Shown here in pieces: positions 16,058 through 25,304 of a stretch of 64,000 bases of DNA (position 1 is the stretch's first letter; every line of letters begins with the position of its first letter). Origin of the DNA: Salinimonas chungwhensis DSM 16280 (GTDB taxonomy: Bacteria; Pseudomonadota; Gammaproteobacteria; Enterobacterales; Alteromonadaceae). Position numbers and translations under genes: made by a program. The stretch spans positions 81,077 to 145,076 of the forward strand of contig NZ_KB899385.1 in NCBI RefSeq assembly GCF_000378185.1, in the 5' to 3' direction. Under the pieces are notes generated by a model. That model made no database searches. It was not told the DNA's origin and was given only the letters and a program-made list of their open reading frames with translations.

Positions 16058-16993
16058 ATGAAAAGTCCATCACAGATGTACCGCGGCTCTAAGAACAAGT
16101 CAAAATTGGGGGCGATGCTCAATCAACAACCGAAAGTCAAAGCGCCTTCTGTCGTGCCCCAGCAAGCGCCTATTGAGTTCGAATATAGAGAACTATCAAA
16201 AGAAGAAGCTAAAGAATTATGCTTGCCACATGAAGACAATCAACGCTGTTGGAATATGTTAACTATGGGGGCAGTGGCTGATATATATCCCTCTATTTCA
16301 AAAGCTGGGTTTAACTCAGAGGTGGCAGAGGCTGTAGAGATTGATAGTAAGCTGCACATCATAAAAGGCTTGCGCAGGTTATATTGTGTCACTCATACGC
16401 CTGGAGATTGCGTGTTCAGAGTTCTCGTCTCTAAAAACATGACCAAACAGGATCAGTTTGAACGAGCTCGAACAGGAGATATTTATGATAGCCCGAATAT
16501 ATTGGATATAGGTTTTCGTTTAGCTGAAAGGTATCAGGGAAGAGGTGAGGGAGTAACAATGGGAGAATTGGCAGAGCAAGAAGGTATTGCTCTTGGCAAG
16601 GTATCTGAGGCTATAGCATTTACGAAATTTCCTTCATATATCTATGGGGCCTTCCCGGGACTTCGTTATATTCGCTATAAATGGCTTCGTTATTTTAAGA
16701 AAGAAGAAGACAAACTTTCGAAGCTGGAAGGCCAATTGACTCAGGTTCAAGAAGGGGAGACCTTTGATTCTGTTCATGAAGCAGAGCAATCTGCTGAGGC
16801 AACGTTCTCGCATATCAAGTCACTGCTTCAAGAACCCAAGGTAGTAACCGTAAAAAATAAGGATTGGGAGAAGATTACACCAACCAAAGGTTTTAAAGTT
16901 GATGTGAAAGGGAATGATATATCCATCAAATTTAATACAAACAAAGTAGATCAAGACTTGCTAACGAGGCTAGAAGAGCTAATCAAGCGATAA
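16058..16993 (+). CDS. parB: ParB plasmid partition protein
   Basis: 311 residues, immediately downstream of parA. The basic N-terminus (residues 1-35) would contact ParA. The central part (about 70-200) has the ParB layout: a VEID...KGLRRLY stretch, then EGVTMGELAEQEGIALGKVSEAIAF as the helix-turn-helix. A Glu/Gln-rich linker near 225-265 leads to a C-terminal dimer region, as in P1 ParB. It probably binds the TTTCAACGGTTGAAA palindromes upstream of parA; that pairing is inference from position. Confidence 0.9.
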   Translation: MKSPSQMYRGSKNKSKLGAMLNQQPKVKAPSVVPQQAPIEFEYRELSKEEAKELCLPHEDNQRCWNMLTMGAVADIYPSISKAGFNSEVAEAVEIDSKLHIIKGLRRLYCVTHTPGDCVFRVLVSKNMTKQDQFERARTGDIYDSPNILDIGFRLAERYQGRGEGVTMGELAEQEGIALGKVSEAIAFTKFPSYIYGAFPGLRYIRYKWLRYFKKEEDKLSKLEGQLTQVQEGETFDSVHEAEQSAEATFSHIKSLLQEPKVVTVKNKDWEKITPTKGFKVDVKGNDISIKFNTNKVDQDLLTRLEELIKR

Positions 16994-17145
16994 GGTAATT
17001 TCTGTGCTCCCATACGTATTTTTTGGGTAAATATCATTCGTAACGACTCATAATCATACTATCTACCTGACCTTAATCCGGGAAAAGGTAGATATCATCG
17101 TCTAATGGCTTAACATCAGAATCAAATCTGACAAGAAGTTAAGCA

Positions 17146-17475
17146 ATGCGAAAGATCAAGAGTTTAGTCGATGATATTGGAGCCCAGGTGTATCAACCAC
17201 AACTTGATGATTCTCTCAGCGATCTGAAAACAAAGGCAGTGGTTCAGCAATATGCTACTGAGATAACAAAAAACAGAATTGTTGTGAATTACATTGTCGT
17301 CGCGCTGATGCAAGGTAGTATCAGTGAAAAAGACGCGATGGACTTAGTAGAGAGAGCTTCTACATTTGACGGTCTTAATGATGTGTACAGTAGTTTAATT
17401 GAAAAGGTATCGCAGATAATACTCAAGCCTGATGAATGCCGGCGATTTAATATAACGACAATACAATCTCATTAA
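17146..17475 (+). CDS. hypothetical protein
   Basis: 109 residues, helical and soluble, with no recognised domain. An imperfect ribosome site (AAGAAG) precedes the ATG. It follows parB by 150 bp in the same direction and may share its transcript, but no partition function can be assigned. Confidence 0.5.
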   Translation: MRKIKSLVDDIGAQVYQPQLDDSLSDLKTKAVVQQYATEITKNRIVVNYIVVALMQGSISEKDAMDLVERASTFDGLNDVYSSLIEKVSQIILKPDECRRFNITTIQSH

Positions 17476-17950
17476 AATCTGAAGAGCGAAACATTAAATT
17501 TCGATTTAATGACGCTAAAGGCTTGAAGTTTTCTATCTGAATAAAAAAGCGGCTTACACTCGTTCCATTTCATACTTAAGTATGTTAACTCATACTATTA
17601 AGCTGGCGAAAATCCTAATTTGGTCGCAAATTGACCTTTTTTTCCCAAATATTTGCATATATTATCCTTCCAACGCATTCGGGTAAGAAAAAGATCAGTT
17701 ATATATTTCATTATTTCTTGCCTATTTGCCGAATGTTTATGCATTGCTTAGTACAATATTCGATAAGTAATAAATCTCTATACGTTATTGAACCTTAGAA
17801 TGGATTGATCAAATCAACAGCTTAGCATTTTGGGTGTTTGGCTGTAGCGAGCACGGAGCTCAGAAATGGCGTATCAGTATTAAAGTTTTTGATGTCAGCT
17901 ACCGACACATGTTCGTCAAAAACTCATCAAATTTCAGATTGGGGAAAATC
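17476..17950. other. AT-rich intergenic stretch
   Basis: About 475 bp without a convincing gene. A frame that enters from 17834 lacks a ribosome site and is better read as starting at 17951. The region is rich in A/T with no repeat that I can tie to the par or origin motifs. Confidence 0.5.
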
Positions 17951-18286
17951 ATGGTTGATACCACAAAAAATAACAAAGGGAATGTGCTCTGTATCGATGG
18001 GATACATATTCCTTTACCAGACGATGCTAAATTTGTAATGCAAGAGCCCAATGGTGTCTGGTATTGGACAACCCGACGTCCCCGTTTTATCTTTGATGAG
18101 TATGAAAAAACAAAAGAGATTGGCTGGATGCACAAAAAGAACCCTGTTTTTGTTGAAAGTGAATACAAACATCAAAAACCGCTAATTACTGAATTAACTG
18201 CACCAAGTTGGATGGAGACATTGCAAAGGGTGGTTACGGCAGAACTGATGCCTGCTCAAAGATTTTTGGCCGGGTCAGCAAGCTAA
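17951..18286 (+). CDS. hypothetical protein
   Basis: 111 residues from the ATG at 17951 (MVDTTKNNKG...), chosen over an upstream start because GGGGA lies seven bases before it. Tryptophan-rich middle (GVWYWTTRRPRF). No signal peptide. It ends just before a strong terminator, so it is a monocistronic or last gene. Family unknown. Confidence 0.5.
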   Translation: MVDTTKNNKGNVLCIDGIHIPLPDDAKFVMQEPNGVWYWTTRRPRFIFDEYEKTKEIGWMHKKNPVFVESEYKHQKPLITELTAPSWMETLQRVVTAELMPAQRFLAGSAS

Positions 18287-18290
18287 TAAG

Positions 18291-18318
18291 AAAACAGCAC
18301 ATATGTGCTGTTTTTTTT
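18291..18318 (+). terminator. rho-independent terminator
   Basis: AAAACAGCAC and GTGCTGTTTT pair around ATAT, followed by a run of T. It ends the 17951-18286 transcript; the A-run on the other side lets it serve the opposing 18317-18850 gene as well. Confidence 0.85.
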
Positions 18319-18850
18319 ATTGGGTAAGAGCCCAAGCCCTGTGTCTCTCCCAGTTATTATAAAACCACCCGCTTATATTCTTGATTGGTTCCCCAACCAG
18401 TTCCTCATACATCGGCCTCGCCAGATTTAGCTCTACCTTTGTCATCTCTGGTAACTCTTGGGTGTAGTCCCCGAGTTTCGACTTGGCCACGCTGGCGGAT
18501 CTTAAGTGGTCTATCCAAGGATTAATTTTATCAGCTTGCCTAAGAGTTCCTTCAAATGTTGTCAGTGCACTGAATAGCTCCTCGTCTTTTGGAGCACCTT
18601 CAAAAACCAAAGTGTTATAAAGCATCACTGGAGAGTAATAGTATACGGCTTCTTTTATCCGCTTTTGCATTGCAGGAAGTTCTTTGGCTCTGAAAAAAGG
18701 TGGGCACAAAACCATATTTTTAGGTGCATTTGGGAACATCGCGTTAACACCGTTCATGCAGTAGATGTCCCAGACGTATGGCAGGCTTTCTGAAGCCGAC
18801 TTTGTAGTTCTACCTTTTTTTGTCAGAAGTTTTGATAATTTGTTCAGCAT
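18317..18850 (-). CDS. hypothetical protein
   Basis: 177 residues with a basic N-terminus (many Lys in the first 20) and no membrane segment. AGGAT precedes the ATG. No recognised domain; the C-terminal region is rich in Trp and charged residues. It lies 59 bp downstream of the small membrane protein gene and may share its transcript. Confidence 0.55.
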   Translation of the reverse strand: MLNKLSKLLTKKGRTTKSASESLPYVWDIYCMNGVNAMFPNAPKNMVLCPPFFRAKELPAMQKRIKEAVYYYSPVMLYNTLVFEGAPKDEELFSALTTFEGTLRQADKINPWIDHLRSASVAKSKLGDYTQELPEMTKVELNLARPMYEELVGEPIKNISGWFYNNWERHRAWALTQ

Positions 18851-18909
18851 ATATCCTATCCCCGGTAACTATTAGTTTCAGTGACCTAATGTAGATACCT
18901 CGGTTTTAC

Positions 18910-19137
18910 CTACTCATTACCTTTTGAGGCCTCTTCAAAATCACCAAAACGAATATCATCGAGAAACTGCTTTTTTGCAGGAAGGGGCAGCATGATTGCG
19001 AAAATAATAGCCGCCCCTAACATAGCATGGAACATTGGAAATTGAAGAATTGCCAGAAAAATGAATATCGCAACATAGATAGCACCATGTCGCTCTATAG
19101 TACCAAGTCTGTTCAGTAGTGATGTCAGTTTGCTCAT
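18910..19137 (-). CDS. small inner-membrane protein
   Basis: 75 residues with two hydrophobic segments (about 20-36 and 39-53) and an acidic C-terminal tail. A strong ribosome site (AAAGGA) precedes the ATG. A copy of the ATAAATCGGG motif lies 63 bp upstream and points toward it. Divergent from the large AddA-like helicase. Function unknown. Confidence 0.6.
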   Translation of the reverse strand: MSKLTSLLNRLGTIERHGAIYVAIFIFLAILQFPMFHAMLGAAIIFAIMLPLPAKKQFLDDIRFGDFEEASKGNE

Positions 19138-19200
19138 AGTCGGTCCTTTGTAAATTACCCATGCATATTATCAATCATCAATATTCACTGTTTGCTATTT

Positions 19201-19210
19201 CCCGATTTAT
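19201..19210 (-). promoter_or_regulatory. ATAAATCGGG motif, copy 2 (divergent region)
   Basis: Perfect 10-mer on the minus strand (GCGATAAATCGGGAAAT), 63 bp before the 18910-19137 start and 85 bp before the divergent helicase start. Its orientation matches the other copies when assigned to the leftward gene, but it could influence both. Confidence 0.6.
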
Positions 19211-19295
19211 CGCACTTTTGTGAACCCTCTATATGCTAAATATGCGTGTTCCTTCTATTTTGACGTCGAAGGAAAAGCATGCACGTTATCTTTGA

Positions 19296-22200
19296 ATGTT
19301 AATTTTATTGGATAAAGTGATGACCAACAGGACTTCGAAAGACAGTATCGTGCAGCTTCAACACACGCTTTTGGATGCTAGCGCCGGAACGGGAAAAACA
19401 AGTGAGTTGGTTAAGCGCACATTGCGAGCCTATTTGGCAGTATCTACTCCTGACCAAGTACTTGATTTAACCTTTACAAATAAAGCAGCGTCAGAAATGC
19501 GTCAAAGAATTATCAGCGAACTAAAGAATGCTGATTCGGAAACCTCTGTTGAGTCTACACATGAAATGGAGATGCGAAGCCTGGCAAAAAAGGTGTTAGC
19601 TCGTGACAGAGCATTAGGCTGGGATATTCTCAAAAATCCAAACCAACTTGAGATCAAAACATTTGATTCACTGTGTTCAAGTATCGTGTCACAGGCCCCA
19701 TTGACCTCAAAAGTTGGTGGCGCTGCAGCAATCGCTGAAAACCCTTTATCTATCTACAAGCAAGCCGCTGATGAATTACTTCGAGATTACAAAAAAGATT
19801 GCGCGTGGAGCGATAATGTTCGGAGGCTGTTACAGCATGTAAACCATAATTTTGAGACCGCAAGTTCTATGCTTGTTGAGCTATTGGGTTCCCGAGACCA
19901 GTGGTTGCCCATAATTCTGGAAGCTAAAAACACTGCCGGTCGAAGAGCTGCATTAGAAAAGAACAACCTGAAACTGTTGAATGTTATTTTCACCCCCTTT
20001 ATCAGAGCCTGTAAGGCCATCGAGGATGAAATATTTCAAGTAATAGAATACGCCTATTCAAATGCAGGCGAGGCGCTTAGAGAAGCTTTGAAGCCGCTAG
20101 TTAAAATTTCAGTGCTGCCTGGAAAGGTAAGTAACTCTTCTGATTTGAACATCTACCACAGTTTGCTTAATTACTTCGTAAGCAAATCTGGCCGACCGAG
20201 CTTTTACAAAAAACTTAACAAAACAAAAGGGTTTCCAGCACTGACAGCATTTAAAGAGTCAGAGCAAAAATCCATAGCAGAAATGCAAAACGAAAATGCA
20301 AAGGAAGTAATTCAGTACCTTCAAGATTCTAACCTGCAAATGTGGTTGTCTGCGATGTGTAAAGCTAACGATTATCGCTTTTCAGAGCAGGAGTGGGAGT
20401 TACTTGACTCGCTGATTTCTCTTCTTCCCTTACTGGCAGCGCGTCTCTTATTGATATTCAAAAATACTGGGCGAATAGACTTTGTGCAAATGGCTGCTTC
20501 GGCCAGTGCAGCGCTGGGGGAGGTAGATAGTCCAACCAATCTGGCACTTAAATTAGATAACAAATACAAGCATATTCTAGTAGATGAGTTTCAGGACTGT
20601 AACCTCACACAGATTGAGTTACTTACTAAGTTAACCTTTGGTTGGGAACAAGGGGATGGCAGAAGCATGTTTTTAGTTGGTGATAAAAAGCAGAGTATCT
20701 ATATGTTTCGAGGCTCCAACGTCTCAGTATTTTCTTTGGTTGCGATTAACGGGATTAACGAAATAAAGTTCAATGTGAGAAGATTAGAAAACAACTACCG
20801 TTCACAGGCTTGTCTTGTGGGTTGGGTAAACGATGTTTTCGAACCAGCATTTGGGTTATCTGAGGATATTGTCACGGGGGCCACTAAGTTTCATCCTTCT
20901 CTCGCCAGAAAGGCACCGCTTGAAGGCAGCCCTGTCGAAGTGGAATTGTTTGATGAGCGTGGCGGACTTGTAACAGAAGCAAGCTATATCTGCCAACAGA
21001 TAGATCTAATCAAAGAAATGGACCCAGCAGCCAGCATAGCCGTCTTAGCTCGTACCAGAAACGACCTATCCGCAATTACGGAAGCATTTCGGGACAATGA
21101 TGTTGGTCATCGTGCTGTAGACATTCATAAGTTATCTCGACAAGCATCAATTATTGACTTAACAGTGCTTACTCGCTCAGTTTCACACTTAGCAGATAAG
21201 ACAGCCTGGATAGGACTTCTTCGTAGCCCTATGGTCGGATTGTCTATTGGTGAACTGGAGTTGGTAGTTAAAGGAGTAAGGGGGTATGTGAAGCCGGGGG
21301 AGCTAGTAATCGATCTTCTCCAAAACGATACTACAATAAGCCAGTTACAGAAGGGGTCACAAACAAGAATAAAAAAACTTTTACGAGTTATTGAGCAGTC
21401 AATTAGCCAGCTTGAAAGGAAAACACTTAGCGACATAATCAAAGGGGCGTATTACGAACTTAACGGCCTCAGTACACTGAAGTCAGAAGCTGAGCTCAAA
21501 AACATTGACGCTTTTTTCAAAATGCTGAGAAAGTTTGACCACAATGGCTTCGAACTTGAGCTTTTTGAAAATGAGATTGATCGACTATACGCCATAGACC
21601 AAAAATCAACAGGGTCCGTCAGTATAATGACTATTCATAAAGCCAAGGGTCTTGAATTCGATTATGTGTTTGTACCTGGCTCGCATAAGTCTATTCGTGG
21701 TGATGTACCACGACTGATCGATAGCGATACATTACTATCTAGTAATGGAGAGCCTACCCCGGTGGTTGCGCCGTCCACTGAGACTGGACTAAAGGAGCCT
21801 CGAATCAATGAGATGATCCGCGGTTTTTCTAAAGTAAAGAAATCTTTAGAATCAGTAAGGACTGCTTACGTTGCTTTAACGCGTGCTAAGAAAAAAATGT
21901 TCATCACTGGTCTTGCCAATTCCCAGAATGAAAACCTACGTTTTGCAAGTACCTCTATTTTAGCAATAATTCAAAAGAGGCTTCCTGACGGCTTAATTGT
22001 GAGACAGGGAGGGGAGGCACCTCCAGCCGATACGAGACCCAAGCGTGCTATCATAGCTAATGTGATAACTCCCCCTTTACCCGAAAACAATGTATTGGCG
22101 CAATACCGGGGCCTGATGAACGTTAGTAATGAAGTGCTACCTGAATTTGACTGGTGCCGAGACATCAATCGGTGTACAGGGATCATTCTTCATCAAGCTC

Positions 22201-22694
22201 TTGAAGATATGGCTAAACATGGAGTTGACTCCTATTTTAAAGACGGTATTGAGCGAAAAAGAGCAAAATACTCATCACAGTTTAAACAGCTTGGTCTAAA
22301 CGTAAGACTGATACATAAAGCGATTCAAAAGCTTGAGAAGCAACTTTCCCAATTGCGAAAAGACGAAACAATTTATTGGTTGTTGCAACCAAGAACATCT
22401 TCAGAGACTGAGGTCGCTTTTATTTTGAAGGATGGTGGCAAACGGAAGATGAAACGAATTGACCATACATTTGTGGCTGATGGGGTGCGTTACTTTTTCG
22501 ATTTTAAAACCAGTGAGCCAAACCCAGGTGAAGGGACAAGCCAGTTCGTAGCAAGGATGCTTTCTCAATACGAGAGGAAGATGAAACAGTATCGCCAATG
22601 CTTTCCCAATGAGAAATATGTTAGAGGCGGGCTCTATCTGACTTCAATAAACCTACTTGCCTGGTATGACAGAAAATCATTAATAGCAGCATAA
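19296..22694 (+). CDS. UvrD/AddA-like helicase-nuclease
   Basis: 1132 residues. All superfamily 1 motifs are readable: Walker A ASAGTGKT (residues 28-35), LTFTNKAASEMRQRI, VDEFQDCN, VGDKKQSIYMFRG, ENNYRS, MTIHKAKGLEFD and YVALTRAKKK. The C-terminus carries a RecB-type nuclease signature (IDHTFVADG...FDFKTS). This is the AddA/RecB architecture, which unwinds and cuts double-strand ends for repair or degradation of foreign DNA. An ATG at 19320 is an alternative start; neither has a strong ribosome site. The AddB-like partner is encoded convergently at 25305-27950. Confidence 0.9.
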   Translation: MLILLDKVMTNRTSKDSIVQLQHTLLDASAGTGKTSELVKRTLRAYLAVSTPDQVLDLTFTNKAASEMRQRIISELKNADSETSVESTHEMEMRSLAKKVLARDRALGWDILKNPNQLEIKTFDSLCSSIVSQAPLTSKVGGAAAIAENPLSIYKQAADELLRDYKKDCAWSDNVRRLLQHVNHNFETASSMLVELLGSRDQWLPIILEAKNTAGRRAALEKNNLKLLNVIFTPFIRACKAIEDEIFQVIEYAYSNAGEALREALKPLVKISVLPGKVSNSSDLNIYHSLLNYFVSKSGRPSFYKKLNKTKGFPALTAFKESEQKSIAEMQNENAKEVIQYLQDSNLQMWLSAMCKANDYRFSEQEWELLDSLISLLPLLAARLLLIFKNTGRIDFVQMAASASAALGEVDSPTNLALKLDNKYKHILVDEFQDCNLTQIELLTKLTFGWEQGDGRSMFLVGDKKQSIYMFRGSNVSVFSLVAINGINEIKFNVRRLENNYRSQACLVGWVNDVFEPAFGLSEDIVTGATKFHPSLARKAPLEGSPVEVELFDERGGLVTEASYICQQIDLIKEMDPAASIAVLARTRNDLSAITEAFRDNDVGHRAVDIHKLSRQASIIDLTVLTRSVSHLADKTAWIGLLRSPMVGLSIGELELVVKGVRGYVKPGELVIDLLQNDTTISQLQKGSQTRIKKLLRVIEQSISQLERKTLSDIIKGAYYELNGLSTLKSEAELKNIDAFFKMLRKFDHNGFELELFENEIDRLYAIDQKSTGSVSIMTIHKAKGLEFDYVFVPGSHKSIRGDVPRLIDSDTLLSSNGEPTPVVAPSTETGLKEPRINEMIRGFSKVKKSLESVRTAYVALTRAKKKMFITGLANSQNENLRFASTSILAIIQKRLPDGLIVRQGGEAPPADTRPKRAIIANVITPPLPENNVLAQYRGLMNVSNEVLPEFDWCRDINRCTGIILHQALEDMAKHGVDSYFKDGIERKRAKYSSQFKQLGLNVRLIHKAIQKLEKQLSQLRKDETIYWLLQPRTSSETEVAFILKDGGKRKMKRIDHTFVADGVRYFFDFKTSEPNPGEGTSQFVARMLSQYERKMKQYRQCFPNEKYVRGGLYLTSINLLAWYDRKSLIAA

Positions 22695-22968
22695 TGGCCT
22701 TGAGCTCAGTAAGCCTCTTCGGGGGCTTATCATATTTCGCTCGAAAAAGGAGTATTGGCAATACTTCTTTAGGTGAATGGAAAAAAAATTTTTTTGCGCT
22801 AAAATCCAGTCTATAAAGGTGTTCAGAAGAATATGGCTTATATCTTCGCAATCAAAAAGCGGAGCTTTCCTTTTAACCATATATTCAATCTGTATACTAC
22901 GTTTTTTGTACACGATTATGTAGCATTCTTGATGCGGTCATTTTCAAGAATTATCTGAAGGCAGAGAA

Positions 22969-23388
22969 ATGTTAGACCTGTTAAAAAAGGTTTCTAAAGG
23001 GATATATAAACCACAAGCTAGCGAGAAGGTACAGGCTGCCTTAGAGTCTCCAGAAGGCAAGGAGTACACGCAATTTTTGATGCATGGTCTGCTGGCTCAA
23101 AACTATATTCTTAATATGAAATTTAAAGGAAAGCTCTCAAATAAAGAGTTTGAAGAATTGGTAAAGTTAGCCGGTACCAGGGATGGCGTGATGCAACTTT
23201 CGGCGCATATGGTTTTGAGTGGTGTTGACGCTGAGAAAAGCTTTGCGGGTATCAATATGGTTTCACCCGAAGTTGTAGAAGACCCAGATAAGTTAGATCC
23301 TTCAATCGAGAAACATTTGATTGAGCCTGAAGACCCCACAACAATTGAATCAAGTACCAATCCAGCAACTGTTAAAAAAATAAACTAA
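22969..23388 (+). CDS. hypothetical protein
   Basis: 139 residues, soluble, helical first two thirds and an acidic, Pro-rich tail. GAAGGCAGAG precedes the ATG. No recognised domain. It follows the AddA-like gene after 274 bp of AT-rich sequence and so may have its own promoter. Confidence 0.5.
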   Translation: MLDLLKKVSKGIYKPQASEKVQAALESPEGKEYTQFLMHGLLAQNYILNMKFKGKLSNKEFEELVKLAGTRDGVMQLSAHMVLSGVDAEKSFAGINMVSPEVVEDPDKLDPSIEKHLIEPEDPTTIESSTNPATVKKIN

Positions 23389-23631
23389 ACCCAATTTCAG
23401 CAACAGGTGAGAACCCGGATAAGTTTCTTGGACTCAGAGGTTTTAGTTACATGTCTCGAGTTCAGGTGAGCATTGTTCTGGACTGTTAAATATAAAAATT
23501 TCTGTTTTCTATTGAAGTTTCGCCTGACTGCCACCGCAAACTAAGAAATCTCTACTTATTGAACTTATTGTATATCGACGCCACCAGCATCTCCGTAAGA
23601 TGACCTAACCTTTGTTGGCAAGGTCCTCAAC

Positions 23632-24084
23632 ATGCAAAATATACGCTTCGTACTTATTCTCATATTGGCTGTCATCGCCTTTGGCTGCACGCCTGAAAAT
23701 TCAATTTCTACTATTAGTATGTCTCCACCTTTTGGAAGCGAAGGTCCCTGGCAACTTATTACCTATGATGAACAACGCCTTGAGCGGGAAGTTGTTAAGT
23801 TTGAAAATGGTGAAGCTTTTGCCATAGCAAAGGCTGTTTACATGAATCGTTACGGAAAAATAGTGTTCAAGGATGGTAGCCCTATTCTGACTATTGATGG
23901 CGATGAACTGTATTGGAATGACCAAGGCCTTTTTCTGACAAGTTCTGGCCACATTACAAAGAAAAGTAGATATTTTTCAATAGATGGCAAACCAGTGAGC
24001 GATAGTATTCCCCTAATGTTCAGAGACACGCTGCTACAAGCAAAAGCCGACCTGGCGAGTCAGAAAGCTGGAGCAAATAAATGA
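23632..24084 (+). CDS. lipoprotein, unknown function
   Basis: 150 residues with a lipoprotein signal peptide: MQNIRF, hydrophobic core, then the lipobox AFGC with Cys at residue 19. AAGGTCC precedes the ATG. The mature part looks beta-rich. The stop overlaps the acyltransferase start by four bases (ATGA), so the two are translationally coupled and probably work together at the envelope. Confidence 0.7.
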   Translation: MQNIRFVLILILAVIAFGCTPENSISTISMSPPFGSEGPWQLITYDEQRLEREVVKFENGEAFAIAKAVYMNRYGKIVFKDGSPILTIDGDELYWNDQGLFLTSSGHITKKSRYFSIDGKPVSDSIPLMFRDTLLQAKADLASQKAGANK

Positions 24085-25268
24085 AGCGATTAGGTTACCT
24101 TGATGGCCTGCGTGGCTTATTGGCGTTAATTGTCTTTGGCGAACACTTTTTGAAAGTATTTTATCCAACAGCTATGACGCACGAGACTGTATGGCACGAT
24201 GGCTCATACTTTGACTTCACTTTTGTATTTTCTCCGCTCACATATATTTACAATGGGGCCTTCGCTGTATCTGGATTTTTTGTATTGTCAGGCTATTTGC
24301 TAATGCGATCGGTCTGGTATGCAGACAACAAAGAGAGAGCCTTCCATATTCAACAGATAGGGCGAAGATATCTGCGGTTCGCAGTACCTATCACAGCTTC
24401 GTTGCTCTTTGTGCTCATATCAGGTCAATTAGGTTTACTTAATAACGATGCTTTTATTCAAGAAACTGGCTCGAAACTGAAGAACATCTATCAAAGCCAA
24501 GAACCTATGATATTTTGGGACGTGTTAGTGCAGGGGTTCGGCTCTTCTTTGTTTGCCTTTGACTATCGTCATAACCCTGTATTGTGGATGATGACGCCGG
24601 AAATGTTTGCGGTGATCACGTTCGGCGTCTTTGGCAGCATCCTAAATAATTTAGCATCGAGCCAGGTTACTAGAGCCATGTGCCTGTCGATCTTTTTAAG
24701 TATTTCCTATTTCTTTGTAAGCGGCTACCTCTTTGTAGGTATATGGATTGGAGCACTGATATTTGGCGTAGATTTACTATGGCGCCGTTTAACTCGAAAT
24801 CATCGGCTGGTAGCTTTAGGATTTTTTGCAGTAGGTGCCGCCATGCTTCTGATTAACCTGAAAGGAGGAGCATCTAATCCTTTTCTGGTTGGAAAGGGCA
24901 GTGAACACGCTTCTAATATAGCTTATACCTTGTACGGTATTGCTTGGGGGGGCTTATTACTGGGCTTATTGCATTTGCCTGTTCTGCAGAATGTGCTTAA
25001 CAATAAAAGTCTACAGTCTCTAGGAAAGTCGAGTTTCGGTATTTATCTATTCCACTATCCACTTTTGGGGGTGTTAGCCGTGCCTATAGTTAATACATTT
25101 TCCTTACCATGGGGAATAGAAACACTTTTAGCCGGTGTGGCCACCTTAGCGGCTTCTTACCTTATTGGGCTGGTTAGCTATAGATGGATTGAAAGGCCAA
25201 TTATTATGGCTAAAAGCATTACGTTTCAGATTAAATACGATGATTACAAGGCCCAGACTCAGACTTGA
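24081..25268 (+). CDS. acyltransferase family 3 membrane protein (OafA/YrhL type)
   Basis: 395 residues with about ten membrane segments. The N-terminus LDGLRGLLALIVFGEHF matches the start of the acyltransferase_3 family, with the conserved Arg and His. LFHYPLLG near the C-terminus is also typical. These enzymes O-acylate surface polysaccharide or other envelope sugars. The overlap with the lipoprotein gene suggests a surface-modification pair. The substrate cannot be told. Confidence 0.85.
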   Translation: MKRLGYLDGLRGLLALIVFGEHFLKVFYPTAMTHETVWHDGSYFDFTFVFSPLTYIYNGAFAVSGFFVLSGYLLMRSVWYADNKERAFHIQQIGRRYLRFAVPITASLLFVLISGQLGLLNNDAFIQETGSKLKNIYQSQEPMIFWDVLVQGFGSSLFAFDYRHNPVLWMMTPEMFAVITFGVFGSILNNLASSQVTRAMCLSIFLSISYFFVSGYLFVGIWIGALIFGVDLLWRRLTRNHRLVALGFFAVGAAMLLINLKGGASNPFLVGKGSEHASNIAYTLYGIAWGGLLLGLLHLPVLQNVLNNKSLQSLGKSSFGIYLFHYPLLGVLAVPIVNTFSLPWGIETLLAGVATLAASYLIGLVSYRWIERPIIMAKSITFQIKYDDYKAQTQT

Positions 25269-25304
25269 TAACAGGACCGGAGCTGGGCGCCATTTTGTAT
25301 CGTG